Shown here piece after piece: positions 28,906-38,179 of a DNA stretch of 64,000 nt (within the stretch, counting starts at the first letter, position 1; every line of letters starts with the position of its first letter). The position numbers and the translations under genes were made by a program. The notes below the pieces were generated by a model. It saw only the letters and a program-made list of their open reading frames with translations. It did not search any database and was not told where the DNA came from. The stretch lies in NCBI GenBank assembly GCA_025359965.1, contig JANYDC010000031.1, forward strand, positions 95,900-159,899, read 5' to 3'. Source of the DNA: Pedosphaera sp. (GTDB lineage: Bacteria > Verrucomicrobiota > Verrucomicrobiia > Limisphaerales > SXQI01).

Positions 28906-29391
28906 TTAAAATCGCTGTTCCCCTGTCCCTTTCAGCAAACTCAGCAGCCGTTCAATCAGCTCAAACTGCGATTCCTTCAGTTTAAATCTTGCCTCTTTCA
29001 TGTCAAAGAAACTGGATCGATCCATTTCCAAAAACTCCCGTTTCATGCCTGATTTCGGGGGCCATTCCATCAAATAAGTATTGGATTGATGCTTCCACCC
29101 CACTGGAATATCCCCATAAAATGCCCACGCATGGACTGTTTTGCCGCCTTTTTGTAAAATGGATCCCAGAGACACATAGGGTCCGGCCGGCTTGATCCCC
29201 ACCTCTTCCTCGAACTCCCGCTCTGCCGCTTCTAACAGGGGCTCGCCTTTCTTGCACTCCCCCTTGGGAACGCTCCAATACCCCTCGTCTTTCGACGCGG
29301 AAAATGGCCCCCCAGGATGCGCCAGAAACACTTCCAGCCCAACCTCCCGCACACGATACATCATTAACCCAGCACTAACTCTCTCACCCAT
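28906..29391 (-). CDS. Nudix hydrolase
   Basis: Nudix box GECKKGEPLLEAAEREFEEEVGI fits Gx5Ex7REUxEExGU. Confidence 0.93.
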   Translation of the reverse strand: MGERVSAGLMMYRVREVGLEVFLAHPGGPFSASKDEGYWSVPKGECKKGEPLLEAAEREFEEEVGIKPAGPYVSLGSILQKGGKTVHAWAFYGDIPVGWKHQSNTYLMEWPPKSGMKREFLEMDRSSFFDMKEARFKLKESQFELIERLLSLLKGTGEQRF

Positions 29392-29462
29392 TCAAGACAC
29401 TATCGGTAGAAACATCAAATCACGTCAATCGAGTTTCACGATATCAAGGTTGGGAGGAACTC

Positions 29463-29584
29463 CCGCAGAGACGCTGAGGCGCAGAAAAATGAGGGAAAGA
29501 GCAAGGGCCACCAACGGCTCGCCCCCATTGCTTCGGAATTTGAATGATTTTTTCTTCTCTCCGCGCCTCAGCGTCTCCGCGGGA
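29463..29584. repeat. Imperfect inverted repeat (arms ~28 bp) between Nudix and dinG genes
   Basis: Left cccgcagagacgctgaggcgcagaaaaa. Right arm reverse complement cccgcggagacgctgaggcgcggagagaa. Confidence 0.85.
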
Positions 29585-29596
29585 AAACCTTCCATA

Positions 29597-31690
29597 TTAA
29601 ACAACTTCCAGCGGACAAGCTGGCACCGCCTTCAAAAAGGTTTGCCCGTATTTCTTGGTCAAAACCCGGTTATCCAACACCGCCACTATCCCCACATCGC
29701 TCTTGGTGCGGATCAACCTGCCCACTCCCTGGCGGAACTTAAGGACCGCCTCCGGGAGGCTGAACTCCGAAAATGCATTCCCTCCCCTCGCCTCGATCTG
29801 CTCAATGCGCGCCTCAATCAGAGGGTGATCAGGCACCGCAAACGGCAGCCTTGTGATAATCACGTTCGAGAGGGATTCACCCGGCACATCCACCCCCTGC
29901 CAAAAACTGTCCGTGCCAAACAACACCGAATCCTTGTCCGCAGAAAACCTCTGCAATAATAGCGTGCGCGGCACACCCGTCCCCTGCACATGACATTCAA
30001 TGCCCAGCTCATCAAAGAAGGCCTCCAGTTTATCCGCCAATGAAAGCATTAGGCGATGACTTGTAAACAGCACCATCGCCTTGCCATGAGTCTGCCGGAT
30101 GAAGTGCTGAATCCACCGCCCCAGCTCGGTTTCATAACTGGGCTCACGCGGATCAGGCATCTTTCCCGCCACGTAGACCTTCATCTGCCTCGCGTAATCG
30201 AAAGGCGACCCAACCTGCAACTGCTCCACCTTGTCCCCTCCGACTCTCTTCGCGTAATACTGCAAACCCTGCCGCGCCGCCCGGGCGTTATTGGAGCTTT
30301 GCGCATCAGTGGAAAGCGTGGCGCTGGTCAGGATCACCGATGTGTCCGCCTCGAACAATGCTCGCCGCAGAAACTCGGCCACATCCACTGGCGCCGTGTG
30401 CAGCGTCACATTTCGCTGCGTTTTCCCAGTCCGCTCCACCCAATGCACCGCCCCCGGTGAGTCATGCATCAAAAACGCCTTAATCCCCTCGTGCAACTCC
30501 GCCAGACGGCGATTTGCCTCCAGCAACTCCTGCCCGGTATCCTTGTCCTCGGTGATTTTGATCAGCTCGCTGACCGTTTCACGCAGCCGCGTCAATGGCA
30601 GCGAGACACTATCCTCCACCATGTCGGGACGACGGATGCGCATTTCGCTCCAGACTCGCGAAGATTTGGAATACCCATCGCCCGACGCTTTGTTGGAGCT
30701 GCTCTGCGACTGCAATTCGTCACAAGTCGCCTCCACCTCCGCAAAAAAACGTGTCGATTTATCCAAAAGATCCGAGGCGACCCTCGCCGCCTCCCCCTTG
30801 CGCAAAACCCCCAGCAACCCCTTCCCCGTCGTGGGATTCCACAAACGCTGCACCGCAAAACGCATCTGCGCGCTCGACACCGCGCTTCCCACATGTCGCG
30901 AAGCCACCTGCTCCACCGTGTGCGCCTCGTCAAACACTACAAAATCGTTCCGGAAAAGTATCCCCCCTTCCACATCATCATCCACGCCCCCCAACAAGGT
31001 GAAAAACAACGTGTGGTTCAGCACAATCACATCCGCCGACATGATCCTCGCCCTCGCCTTTTGAAAAAAACACGGTGCCCCGTGCTGCTGTGCGAATTCC
31101 GAGCCCGATCCGCACAACTTCGTCGCGCACAACCCCCGCTCCGAGCACACCTGCGCCCAAACCTTGTAGTCTGGCTCAAACTCAAAATCCGACAGGCTTC
31201 CGTCCTCCGTCTGCTGCGACCACTCCATAATCCGCTGCAGCTCCGCCTGCTCCGGACTCGTAAACAACCCGTCCGCCTGCCTCATCGCCTTGTGCAATCT
31301 ACGTGGACAAAGATAATTGCCCCTCCCCTTCAACATCGCGTACCGAAAATCCACCGGCAGCAGCTTCTTCAGCATCGGCAGATCCTTGCCCATGAGTTGC
31401 TCCTGCAAATTGATCGTGTGCGTGGAAATCACCGCCTTTTTCTTGCGCGCCACTGCATGCAAAATCGCCGGAATCAAATAACCCAAACTCTTGCCCACCC
31501 CCGTCCCCGCCTCCACCATCAAATGCTCCTTGCGCTGCAACGCTCGCGCCACCGCCACCGCCATCTGCTGCTGCTGCGGGCGGTACTCAAAATTCTTGGC
31601 GGCGCTAAGGAGTCCCTCGGCGGAAAAAATCGCTTCGACCTCCGTAACGAGATCAGGACCGCCGGCACTGGGATCGGGAAAACTAATCAT
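29597..31690 (-). CDS. dinG: DinG-family (XPD/Rad3-like) ATP-dependent helicase
   Basis: Walker A MVEAGTGVGKSLGYLIPAI, DEAH box VVFDEAHTVEQVASRH, motif VI QGVGRLIRTKSDVGIVAVLDNR. Confidence 0.9.
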   Translation of the reverse strand: MISFPDPSAGGPDLVTEVEAIFSAEGLLSAAKNFEYRPQQQQMAVAVARALQRKEHLMVEAGTGVGKSLGYLIPAILHAVARKKKAVISTHTINLQEQLMGKDLPMLKKLLPVDFRYAMLKGRGNYLCPRRLHKAMRQADGLFTSPEQAELQRIMEWSQQTEDGSLSDFEFEPDYKVWAQVCSERGLCATKLCGSGSEFAQQHGAPCFFQKARARIMSADVIVLNHTLFFTLLGGVDDDVEGGILFRNDFVVFDEAHTVEQVASRHVGSAVSSAQMRFAVQRLWNPTTGKGLLGVLRKGEAARVASDLLDKSTRFFAEVEATCDELQSQSSSNKASGDGYSKSSRVWSEMRIRRPDMVEDSVSLPLTRLRETVSELIKITEDKDTGQELLEANRRLAELHEGIKAFLMHDSPGAVHWVERTGKTQRNVTLHTAPVDVAEFLRRALFEADTSVILTSATLSTDAQSSNNARAARQGLQYYAKRVGGDKVEQLQVGSPFDYARQMKVYVAGKMPDPREPSYETELGRWIQHFIRQTHGKAMVLFTSHRLMLSLADKLEAFFDELGIECHVQGTGVPRTLLLQRFSADKDSVLFGTDSFWQGVDVPGESLSNVIITRLPFAVPDHPLIEARIEQIEARGGNAFSEFSLPEAVLKFRQGVGRLIRTKSDVGIVAVLDNRVLTKKYGQTFLKAVPACPLEVV

Positions 31691-31706
31691 TCTGGAACGT
31701 CCCAGT

Positions 31707-32393
31707 CTACTCGCCCCGCAATCGTCGCACCACCACTTCCATCAAAGCCTTGTTCTTCACAATCATGTGGCTGGGCAGCACCCCCCGCCAACTCGTGTTG
31801 GGATACATCACACTGCCGCGCCCAATAATACTCCCAGGATTCAGCACCGAGTTGCACCCAATATCCGTATAATCCCCCAGCAACACCCCAAACTTTCGCA
31901 ACCCCGTGTCGAACGGTGTCCCCTCCACCTCCACCATCACATTGCCCGGCATCAACTTCACATTCGAGACCTTCACCCCCGCCCCCAAATGCGCCTTGTA
32001 ACCCAAAATCGAATCCCCAATGTAACTGAAATGCGGTACCTGACACCCGTTAAACAACAGCGAATGCTTTAGCTCGCACGAATTCCCCACCACACAACCC
32101 TCCCCCACAATCACATCCCCGCGAATATAAGCATTATGCCGAATTTGGCAGTTGCGCCCGATAATCGTCGGCCCCTTGATCATCGCCCCCGCCTCCACCA
32201 CCGTCCCCTCCCCAATGAACACATCCGGCCCAATATGCGATGGCCCATCCGCCGAATGATGCAGCGCCGGGCGCAGATTCGCCTTCAGATAACCTTTCAG
32301 CCTCTTCAGCGCATCCCAGGCGAACTCAACCCCATCAAACAAAGCAGCATGCTCGCTTTGGCTAAGATCAAACAAATCAACAGGTCGGAACAT
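31707..32393 (-). CDS. Left-handed beta-helix (hexapeptide) nucleotidyltransferase/acyltransferase-like protein (GlmU C-terminal-like)
   Basis: Hexapeptide repeats IGPDVFIGEGTVVEAGAMIKGPTIIGRNCQIRHNAYIRGDVIVGEGC. Start set at MFRPVDLFD (32393). Confidence 0.82.
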   Translation of the reverse strand: MFRPVDLFDLSQSEHAALFDGVEFAWDALKRLKGYLKANLRPALHHSADGPSHIGPDVFIGEGTVVEAGAMIKGPTIIGRNCQIRHNAYIRGDVIVGEGCVVGNSCELKHSLLFNGCQVPHFSYIGDSILGYKAHLGAGVKVSNVKLMPGNVMVEVEGTPFDTGLRKFGVLLGDYTDIGCNSVLNPGSIIGRGSVMYPNTSWRGVLPSHMIVKNKALMEVVVRRLRGE

Positions 32394-32464
32394 CCGCCAA
32401 TCATAAGCCCCACTCCCAACCCCGAGCAAGACCAAGGGTAGAGCGGGGGGTCCCACCACGCACT

Positions 32465-32560
32465 GAAGCCCGAAGGGCTGCCCCGAAATTAGCCGGTGGC
32501 GTCAGCCACCGGACGTCAGAACACAGATCAAAACCCGCCCCTGCGGGGCGGTAGGAGGGC
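32465..32560. repeat. Cluster of short GC-rich palindromes in an intergenic region
   Basis: gcccgaagggc; gccggtggcgtcagccaccgg; cgcccctgcggggcgg in succession. Confidence 0.75.
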
Positions 32561-32741
32561 CGGTCAACAAAACACACCGCTCTCACCACCTGCCACCGCA
32601 GTCTCACCCTGCCCCTCCGGTAACAATTCATTTGGCGCAATTCGCTCCCCACGCCCCCGCACCAAACATTGACATCCCCCGCCAAAAACACCATAAACAG
32701 CCCAGAAACAAATCCCAAAACCCCGCTAAAGCAAGAAACCC

Positions 32742-35108
32742 ATGCCAAAGGCACTCACACAACTCACCAAAACCCTGTCCCAACGCACAACCTTTCGGGC
32801 GACCACCCCTGCCTTGATCCGGTATTTCATATCTCTGTCCCTCCTAACACTTTGCGTCGCCGCGCACGCCCAGTTGTTCTACACCACCAACAGCGGAGCT
32901 ATCACCATCACCGGCTATTCTGGAAGTGAAACAAATCTAATCATCCCCGAAACAATTGGTGGGCTGAGCGTGAGGGCGATAGAGACAAATGGTTTTTCAA
33001 CAGCTTGGACCCTAAGGAGTGTGGCCATTCCCAAAAGCGTGACCAGCATCGGGCACGGCGCGTTCTCTCAGTGCTTCAACCTGATTGATATTTCCGTGGA
33101 TGAAGCCAATCCAACCTATAGCAGCGAGGAAGGGATTCTGCTCAACAAGGGCAAGACGTTACTCATCCAATACCCGAGATCAAGGGGGGGCGACCCCTAC
33201 GCAATCCCCAACAGCGTGACCACTATCGGGAACTCTGCGTTCTATGGATGCTCACTGAAGAGCCTGAACATCCCTATAAGCGTGACCAGCATCGGAGAAT
33301 ATGGATTCAAAGGCTGCTACTACCTGACCAGCATTTCCGTGGAGGATGCCAATCCATCCTTTAGTAGCGTGGAAGGCGTCCTGTTCGACAAGGACCAGAC
33401 GAAACTCATCCTTTACCCGATGCGAAAGGGAGGGTCTTACACCATCCCCAGGGGCGTAACCACCCTAGGTGACGGCGCCTTTTATGAATGCTTCAATTTG
33501 AGAGCCATTTCCGTGGAGGAGGCCAACCCATCCTTTAGCAGCGTCGAAGGCATTCTGTTCAACAAGGATCAGACGACACTCATCCAGTACCCGAGTTCGA
33601 GGGTGGGGACCTCCTACACCATTCCTGATAGCGTCACCATCATTGGGGATAGTGCGTTCCTCAATTGTGGCCTGGCTAGCGTGACCATCCCCAACAGCGT
33701 GACTCTTATCGGCAATTCTGCCTTCCTTAGCTGCTATTGGCTGACGAACGCGACCCTTCCAAACAGTTTGACGATTATCGGCGATTCTTCGTTTTATGAC
33801 TGCTTCAGGCTGACGTGCGTCAGCATCCCCAACAGCCTCACCAGCATCGGGGAGGAAGTGTTCCTCGGGTGCTACAGCCTGACGAGTGTGACAATCCCCA
33901 ATGGCGTCACCAGTATCGGGACCCGTGCCTTCGCGGGCTGCTCAGCCTTGACGAACGTGACGATCGCGAGCAGCGTGACCAACATCGGAGATTTTGCGTT
34001 CGCTTCCTGCACCAGCCTAGCGAGCGTCATCATCCCCAACAGGGTGACCAGCGTTGGAGACGCTGTGTTCCTAAATTGCTTCGGACTGAGAAGTGTGACA
34101 ATCCCGAACAGCGTCATCAGCATCGGACCCTCTGCGTTCTATGGCTCCGGCCTGATGAGCGTTACCATCCCTACCAGTGTGACCAGCATCGGAGATTCTG
34201 CGTTCTATGACTGCTTCAGGCTGACGAGCGTCACCATTCCCAACAGCCTCACCAGCATCGGGGAGGAAGTGTTCCTCGGGTGCTACAGCCTGACGAGTGT
34301 GACAATCCCCAATGGCGTCACCAGCATCGGGACGCGTGCCTTCGTGGGCTGCTCAGCCTTGACGAACGTGACGATCGCGAGCAGCGTGACCAACATCGGA
34401 GATTTTGCGTTCGCTTCCTGCTCAAGCCTGGCGGCAATTTCTGTGGATGCTGAAAACCCCTCCTTCAGCAGCGTAGGAGGAATTCTATTCAACAAAGACC
34501 TGACAGTGCTCATCCAGTACCAGATATCAAGAGAAGGAGCCTATACCATTCCCAGCACTGTGACCACAATCAAGGATCTTGCGTTTTTTTCCTGCCACGG
34601 CTTGACGGGTGTCACCATACCCGACAGCGTCACCACCATCGGAAACTCTGCGTTCCAGTACTGCTACGGCTTGACGAACATGGTGGTCGGAAACGGCATC
34701 ACCACCATAGGCAACAGTGCGTTCGATTACTGCATATACGTACAAACAGCATATTTTAGAGGCAACCAACCTCCTGCCGAATTTGGTTCCTTTGGCTCGG
34801 CATTTACGATGGTCTATTACCTGCCGGGCACTACCGGCTGGGGAACGACCTTCGCTGGTTACCCTGCGGTTCTTTGGAATCCATCCGCCTCGACAGCGGA
34901 TCCAGACTTTGGAGTCAAAGCTGGAAGCTTTGGTTTCAACATCACCGGAAGCCCCGATATCACGGTCGTCGTGGAAGCCTGCTCAGACTTGGCTAATCCC
35001 GTCTGGACACCCCTCAGCACCAACACCCTCACCGGTGGCTCCTCCTACTTCAGCGACCCAACGTGGACCAATCTTCCCTCCACCACGTACCGCTTCCGCT
35101 CCCCCTAA
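32742..35108 (+). CDS. Secreted BspA-type leucine-rich-repeat (LRR_5) protein 1
   Basis: Signal-like TM segment. Many ~23-aa 'SVTIPNSVTSIGDSAFYGCSGLT' repeats. Shared C-terminal tail ending YRFRSP. Confidence 0.92.
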   Translation: MPKALTQLTKTLSQRTTFRATTPALIRYFISLSLLTLCVAAHAQLFYTTNSGAITITGYSGSETNLIIPETIGGLSVRAIETNGFSTAWTLRSVAIPKSVTSIGHGAFSQCFNLIDISVDEANPTYSSEEGILLNKGKTLLIQYPRSRGGDPYAIPNSVTTIGNSAFYGCSLKSLNIPISVTSIGEYGFKGCYYLTSISVEDANPSFSSVEGVLFDKDQTKLILYPMRKGGSYTIPRGVTTLGDGAFYECFNLRAISVEEANPSFSSVEGILFNKDQTTLIQYPSSRVGTSYTIPDSVTIIGDSAFLNCGLASVTIPNSVTLIGNSAFLSCYWLTNATLPNSLTIIGDSSFYDCFRLTCVSIPNSLTSIGEEVFLGCYSLTSVTIPNGVTSIGTRAFAGCSALTNVTIASSVTNIGDFAFASCTSLASVIIPNRVTSVGDAVFLNCFGLRSVTIPNSVISIGPSAFYGSGLMSVTIPTSVTSIGDSAFYDCFRLTSVTIPNSLTSIGEEVFLGCYSLTSVTIPNGVTSIGTRAFVGCSALTNVTIASSVTNIGDFAFASCSSLAAISVDAENPSFSSVGGILFNKDLTVLIQYQISREGAYTIPSTVTTIKDLAFFSCHGLTGVTIPDSVTTIGNSAFQYCYGLTNMVVGNGITTIGNSAFDYCIYVQTAYFRGNQPPAEFGSFGSAFTMVYYLPGTTGWGTTFAGYPAVLWNPSASTADPDFGVKAGSFGFNITGSPDITVVVEACSDLANPVWTPLSTNTLTGGSSYFSDPTWTNLPSTTYRFRSP
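33783..34431 (+). repeat. Near-identical ~240-bp internal tandem duplication, copies offset by 411 bp (33783-34020 and 34194-34431)
   Basis: ccagcatcggggaggaagtgttcctcgggtgctacagcctgacgagtgtgacaatccccaatggcgtcacc occurs at 33841 and 34252 with near-identical flanks. Confidence 0.9.
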
Positions 35109-35119
35109 AATCGCGGAGC

Positions 35120-35153
35120 GCGCCTGTGTTCCGCTCCGAGCGGAATCAGGCGC
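35120..35153. terminator. Intergenic hairpin downstream of LRR protein 1 (possible terminator or small palindromic element)
   Basis: GCGCCTGTGTTCCGCTC-cga-GCGGAATCAGGCGC folds with one small internal mismatch, 12 bp after the stop codon. No clear poly-T tract. Confidence 0.5.
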
Positions 35154-35429
35154 AGCGCATAGGCTTGCGGAGAAGGACGAACCTACCCATGCCGGGCGTC
35201 ACCATCGCCGTCAGAATCCTTTCATCTCATTACCAACTGCGCGTGACAATCATGCTCGGCCGCGGAACACACCAGCATTGCGACGGAGCAGTGGGACACC
35301 GCACATCATCTCAAGAGGAACGGCGTGGCGAGTCACCCAAAACAAAATTTGACGCCGAGATGGGGAGCCATAATCTGAATTTATAATCCTGAGCCATCGA
35401 ATAGACCCAAACATTAACACCCCAAAAGC

Positions 35430-37286
35430 ATGCACACCGATGCACTCACCCAAAGCCGCCCGACCTTCGCCTCTCGCGCAGGACGGTTGCTCCTGTTCTG
35501 GGCGCTTATCCTCCTGCCTGCTTCCGCCCTCCGCGCCGAACTCACCTACACCACCGCCGAAGGAGCCATCACCATCACTGGCTATTTAGGGGTCATCGGC
35601 TCACTAACCATCCCCGGCACTATCGACGGGCTGCCGGTCAAAGGCATTGCGAACTATTCGTTCTCGGGCCGGTCGGACATGACCAGCGTGACTCTCCCCA
35701 CCAGCCTCACTTCCATAGGGGACGGGGCGTTCGATGGCTGCACCGGCCTGACCAGCGCGTCCCTCCCCGATAGCGTCGCTTACATCGGTGAATATGCGTT
35801 CAATGGCTGCACCCACTTGACCAGCGTGGTCCTCCCCAACAGCCTCGCCTCCATCAGGAAATATACGTTGGGTGGCTGCACTCGCCTCACGAGCGTGACC
35901 CTACCCAACAGCTTGACGTCCATAGGGTACGCGGCATTTAGTGGCTGCGCCGAAATGTCCAACGTGACTCTACCAAATAGCCTTGCCGCCATCGGGGACT
36001 ACGCATTCGATGGCTGCTCCAGCCTAACGAACGCGACCGTACCCATCGGCGTCACTTACATCGGGGTCGCGGCGTTCCAAGGCTGCTCCAGCTTAAAGAG
36101 CGTGAACATACCCACCAGCTTTACCGGGATCATGGATGGTACATTCCGGGATTGCTCCAGCCTAACGAGCGTGAACATCCCCGGCAGCGTCACCAGCATT
36201 GGACGCATTGCGTTCTCTGGCTGTTCCAGCCTAACCGGCGTGGCCCTCCCCAACAGCCTCACCTTCATTGGAGAATCTGCTTTCGAAAACTGCTCCGGCC
36301 TCACCAGCGTGAATCTCCCCAACGGTCTCACCGATTTCCGATCTGCGTTTAATAACTGCTCAAGCCTGACCAACGTCACCTTCCCCAACAGCCTCGCCTT
36401 TATCCCCCAAGCCGCGTTTGCTGGCTGCTCCAGCCTGACCAACGTGACCCTTCCTAACAGCCTCACCGAAATTCGGGCGGCGGCCTTTACTCGCTGCACA
36501 GGCCTGACCAGCTTAACTTTCCCCAACAAGCTCACCTCCATCAATGACGATGCCTTCCACGGTTGCTCCAGCCTGGGTGGCGTGACTTTCCCCGACAGCG
36601 TCACCTACATAGGAAACCATGCGTTCCAAGACTGTACCGGCCTGATCAGCGTAAACATCCCCAACAACTTCACCCCTATCGGTGACTATGCTTTCCAAGG
36701 CTGCACCAGCCTAACCAGCCTGAACATCTCCAACGGCGTGACCTCCATCGGACGCGGTGCATTCCTTGATTGCACCGGCCTGACCAGCGTGACGCTCCCC
36801 AACAGCGTCACCAACATCGGGTATGAAGCGTTCAGGGGCTGCACCGGCCTGACGGATATGAGCCTCGGAAATAGTGTCGCCGCCATCAACGAGTATGCCT
36901 TCTATTACTGCACCAACCTAAAAACGGTATTTTTTAAAGGTAATCAACCTCTTGCCCCGAAGGGCCTTTTCGACTTGGCTTCTCCAACTGTGTATTTCCT
37001 GCCGGGAACCACCGGCTGGGGACCGACCTACGCCGGGCGGCCCGCCGTGCTCTGGAATCCCACCGCCCCCACGGAGGACCCAGGCTTTGGCGTAAAAGCT
37101 GGAATCTTCGAGTTCAACATCACCGGAAGCCCCGATATCATAATCGTAGTGGAAGCCTGCTCAGACTTGGCTAATCCCGTCTGGACACCCCTCAGCACCA
37201 ACACACTCACAGGTGGCTCCTCCTACTTCAGCGACTCCGATTGGACCAACCAAGCAAGCCGCATTTACCGCTTCCGCTCCCCTTGA
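35430..37286 (+). CDS. Secreted BspA-type leucine-rich-repeat protein 2
   Basis: Signal-like segment GRLLLFWALILLPASALRAE. LRR_5 repeats. C-terminal tail ...SSYFSDSDWTNQASRIYRFRSP. Confidence 0.92.
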   Translation: MHTDALTQSRPTFASRAGRLLLFWALILLPASALRAELTYTTAEGAITITGYLGVIGSLTIPGTIDGLPVKGIANYSFSGRSDMTSVTLPTSLTSIGDGAFDGCTGLTSASLPDSVAYIGEYAFNGCTHLTSVVLPNSLASIRKYTLGGCTRLTSVTLPNSLTSIGYAAFSGCAEMSNVTLPNSLAAIGDYAFDGCSSLTNATVPIGVTYIGVAAFQGCSSLKSVNIPTSFTGIMDGTFRDCSSLTSVNIPGSVTSIGRIAFSGCSSLTGVALPNSLTFIGESAFENCSGLTSVNLPNGLTDFRSAFNNCSSLTNVTFPNSLAFIPQAAFAGCSSLTNVTLPNSLTEIRAAAFTRCTGLTSLTFPNKLTSINDDAFHGCSSLGGVTFPDSVTYIGNHAFQDCTGLISVNIPNNFTPIGDYAFQGCTSLTSLNISNGVTSIGRGAFLDCTGLTSVTLPNSVTNIGYEAFRGCTGLTDMSLGNSVAAINEYAFYYCTNLKTVFFKGNQPLAPKGLFDLASPTVYFLPGTTGWGPTYAGRPAVLWNPTAPTEDPGFGVKAGIFEFNITGSPDIIIVVEACSDLANPVWTPLSTNTLTGGSSYFSDSDWTNQASRIYRFRSP

Positions 37287-37575
37287 CCAGTAGATAGGGC
37301 GAAGTGCCTTATACCTCGCCCCCCTTGCCCCGATCCAAATCCCCCGGCAGCAACTCCACCTCCCAAAAGATCCTTCCGTCCCCTCATCCAGCCAAACGGA
37401 CTCCTCCCTAGCCCCCCCTCTCCGGTCCCCTCCGCGTCTCCGCGCGATCAAACTGCCCCGAACAGCAGTCGGCAAACCACAATGCAACATTTCCAACCAA
37501 ATTAAGAGCGAATGTATGTTTTTTAAGTAGACACACAAACTTCATTAAGCTACTATCCGCACAACATACAACATC

Positions 37576-38031
37576 ATGAACACAAACCTTGCTCACAACC
37601 TCACTGAAACCACCGCCGATTTCACCGCTACCCACCTCGCGCTTCTCCAAGAATTCCATGACAAAGCCGTCGCAATCCTCCGCAAAGACGACCCCAAAAT
37701 GTCCGAACTCAATGCTGCCCTCACCATCCTTATCAAAGTAGAAAAGCAACGCTACTACATCACACACCGCCGCCCTCACGGCCAAAAAAGAAAACATTCC
37801 TCCATCATTCCATTTAACCCCGCAGAGGCCGATAATACTTCTCTACCACCCGAATCAGCCACCGCGAATCCCCCAAACCCTGATGAAAAAGCTGCAAAAT
37901 CAGCACCCTCTCCAGCTTCCGATCCAGCGTTCGCCCAACCACTCCTCCCCTGCCACAACAAACTCTACGGCTACCCCAACTCTTCCTGCCCCGGTTGCAT
38001 CGGCGGTGCCTGCACTCAGCCCAAAAAGTAG
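37576..38031 (+). CDS. Hypothetical 151-aa protein with C-terminal Cys cluster
   Basis: ATG-initiated ORF between two co-directional LRR genes. C-terminus CHNKLYGYPNSSCPGCIGGAC. Confidence 0.55.
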   Translation: MNTNLAHNLTETTADFTATHLALLQEFHDKAVAILRKDDPKMSELNAALTILIKVEKQRYYITHRRPHGQKRKHSSIIPFNPAEADNTSLPPESATANPPNPDEKAAKSAPSPASDPAFAQPLLPCHNKLYGYPNSSCPGCIGGACTQPKK

Positions 38032-38179
38032 CCAACCTTCGCGGAATCTTAAGATGAACGGTGCCAGCGTTGACGACACCATCGCAAAGTTGCGTAACAA
38101 CGATGTAACCTCAAAAAATCGGCGTTTTCATCTGAAGGCCCACCCCACTACCATTCAGCAATAGCTAAGGAAGGAACCC

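Noticed and set aside
30464-31828. 454-aa + strand ORF antisense to dinG
   Set aside because: Composition (Arg/His/Leu/Gln-rich) is typical of a GC-rich antisense frame; dinG on the other strand has clear helicase motifs.
36056-36604. 182-aa minus-strand repeated ORF inside LRR protein 2 (and similar ones in LRR 1 and 3)
   Set aside because: Antisense mirror of the LRR DNA repeat; no independent support.
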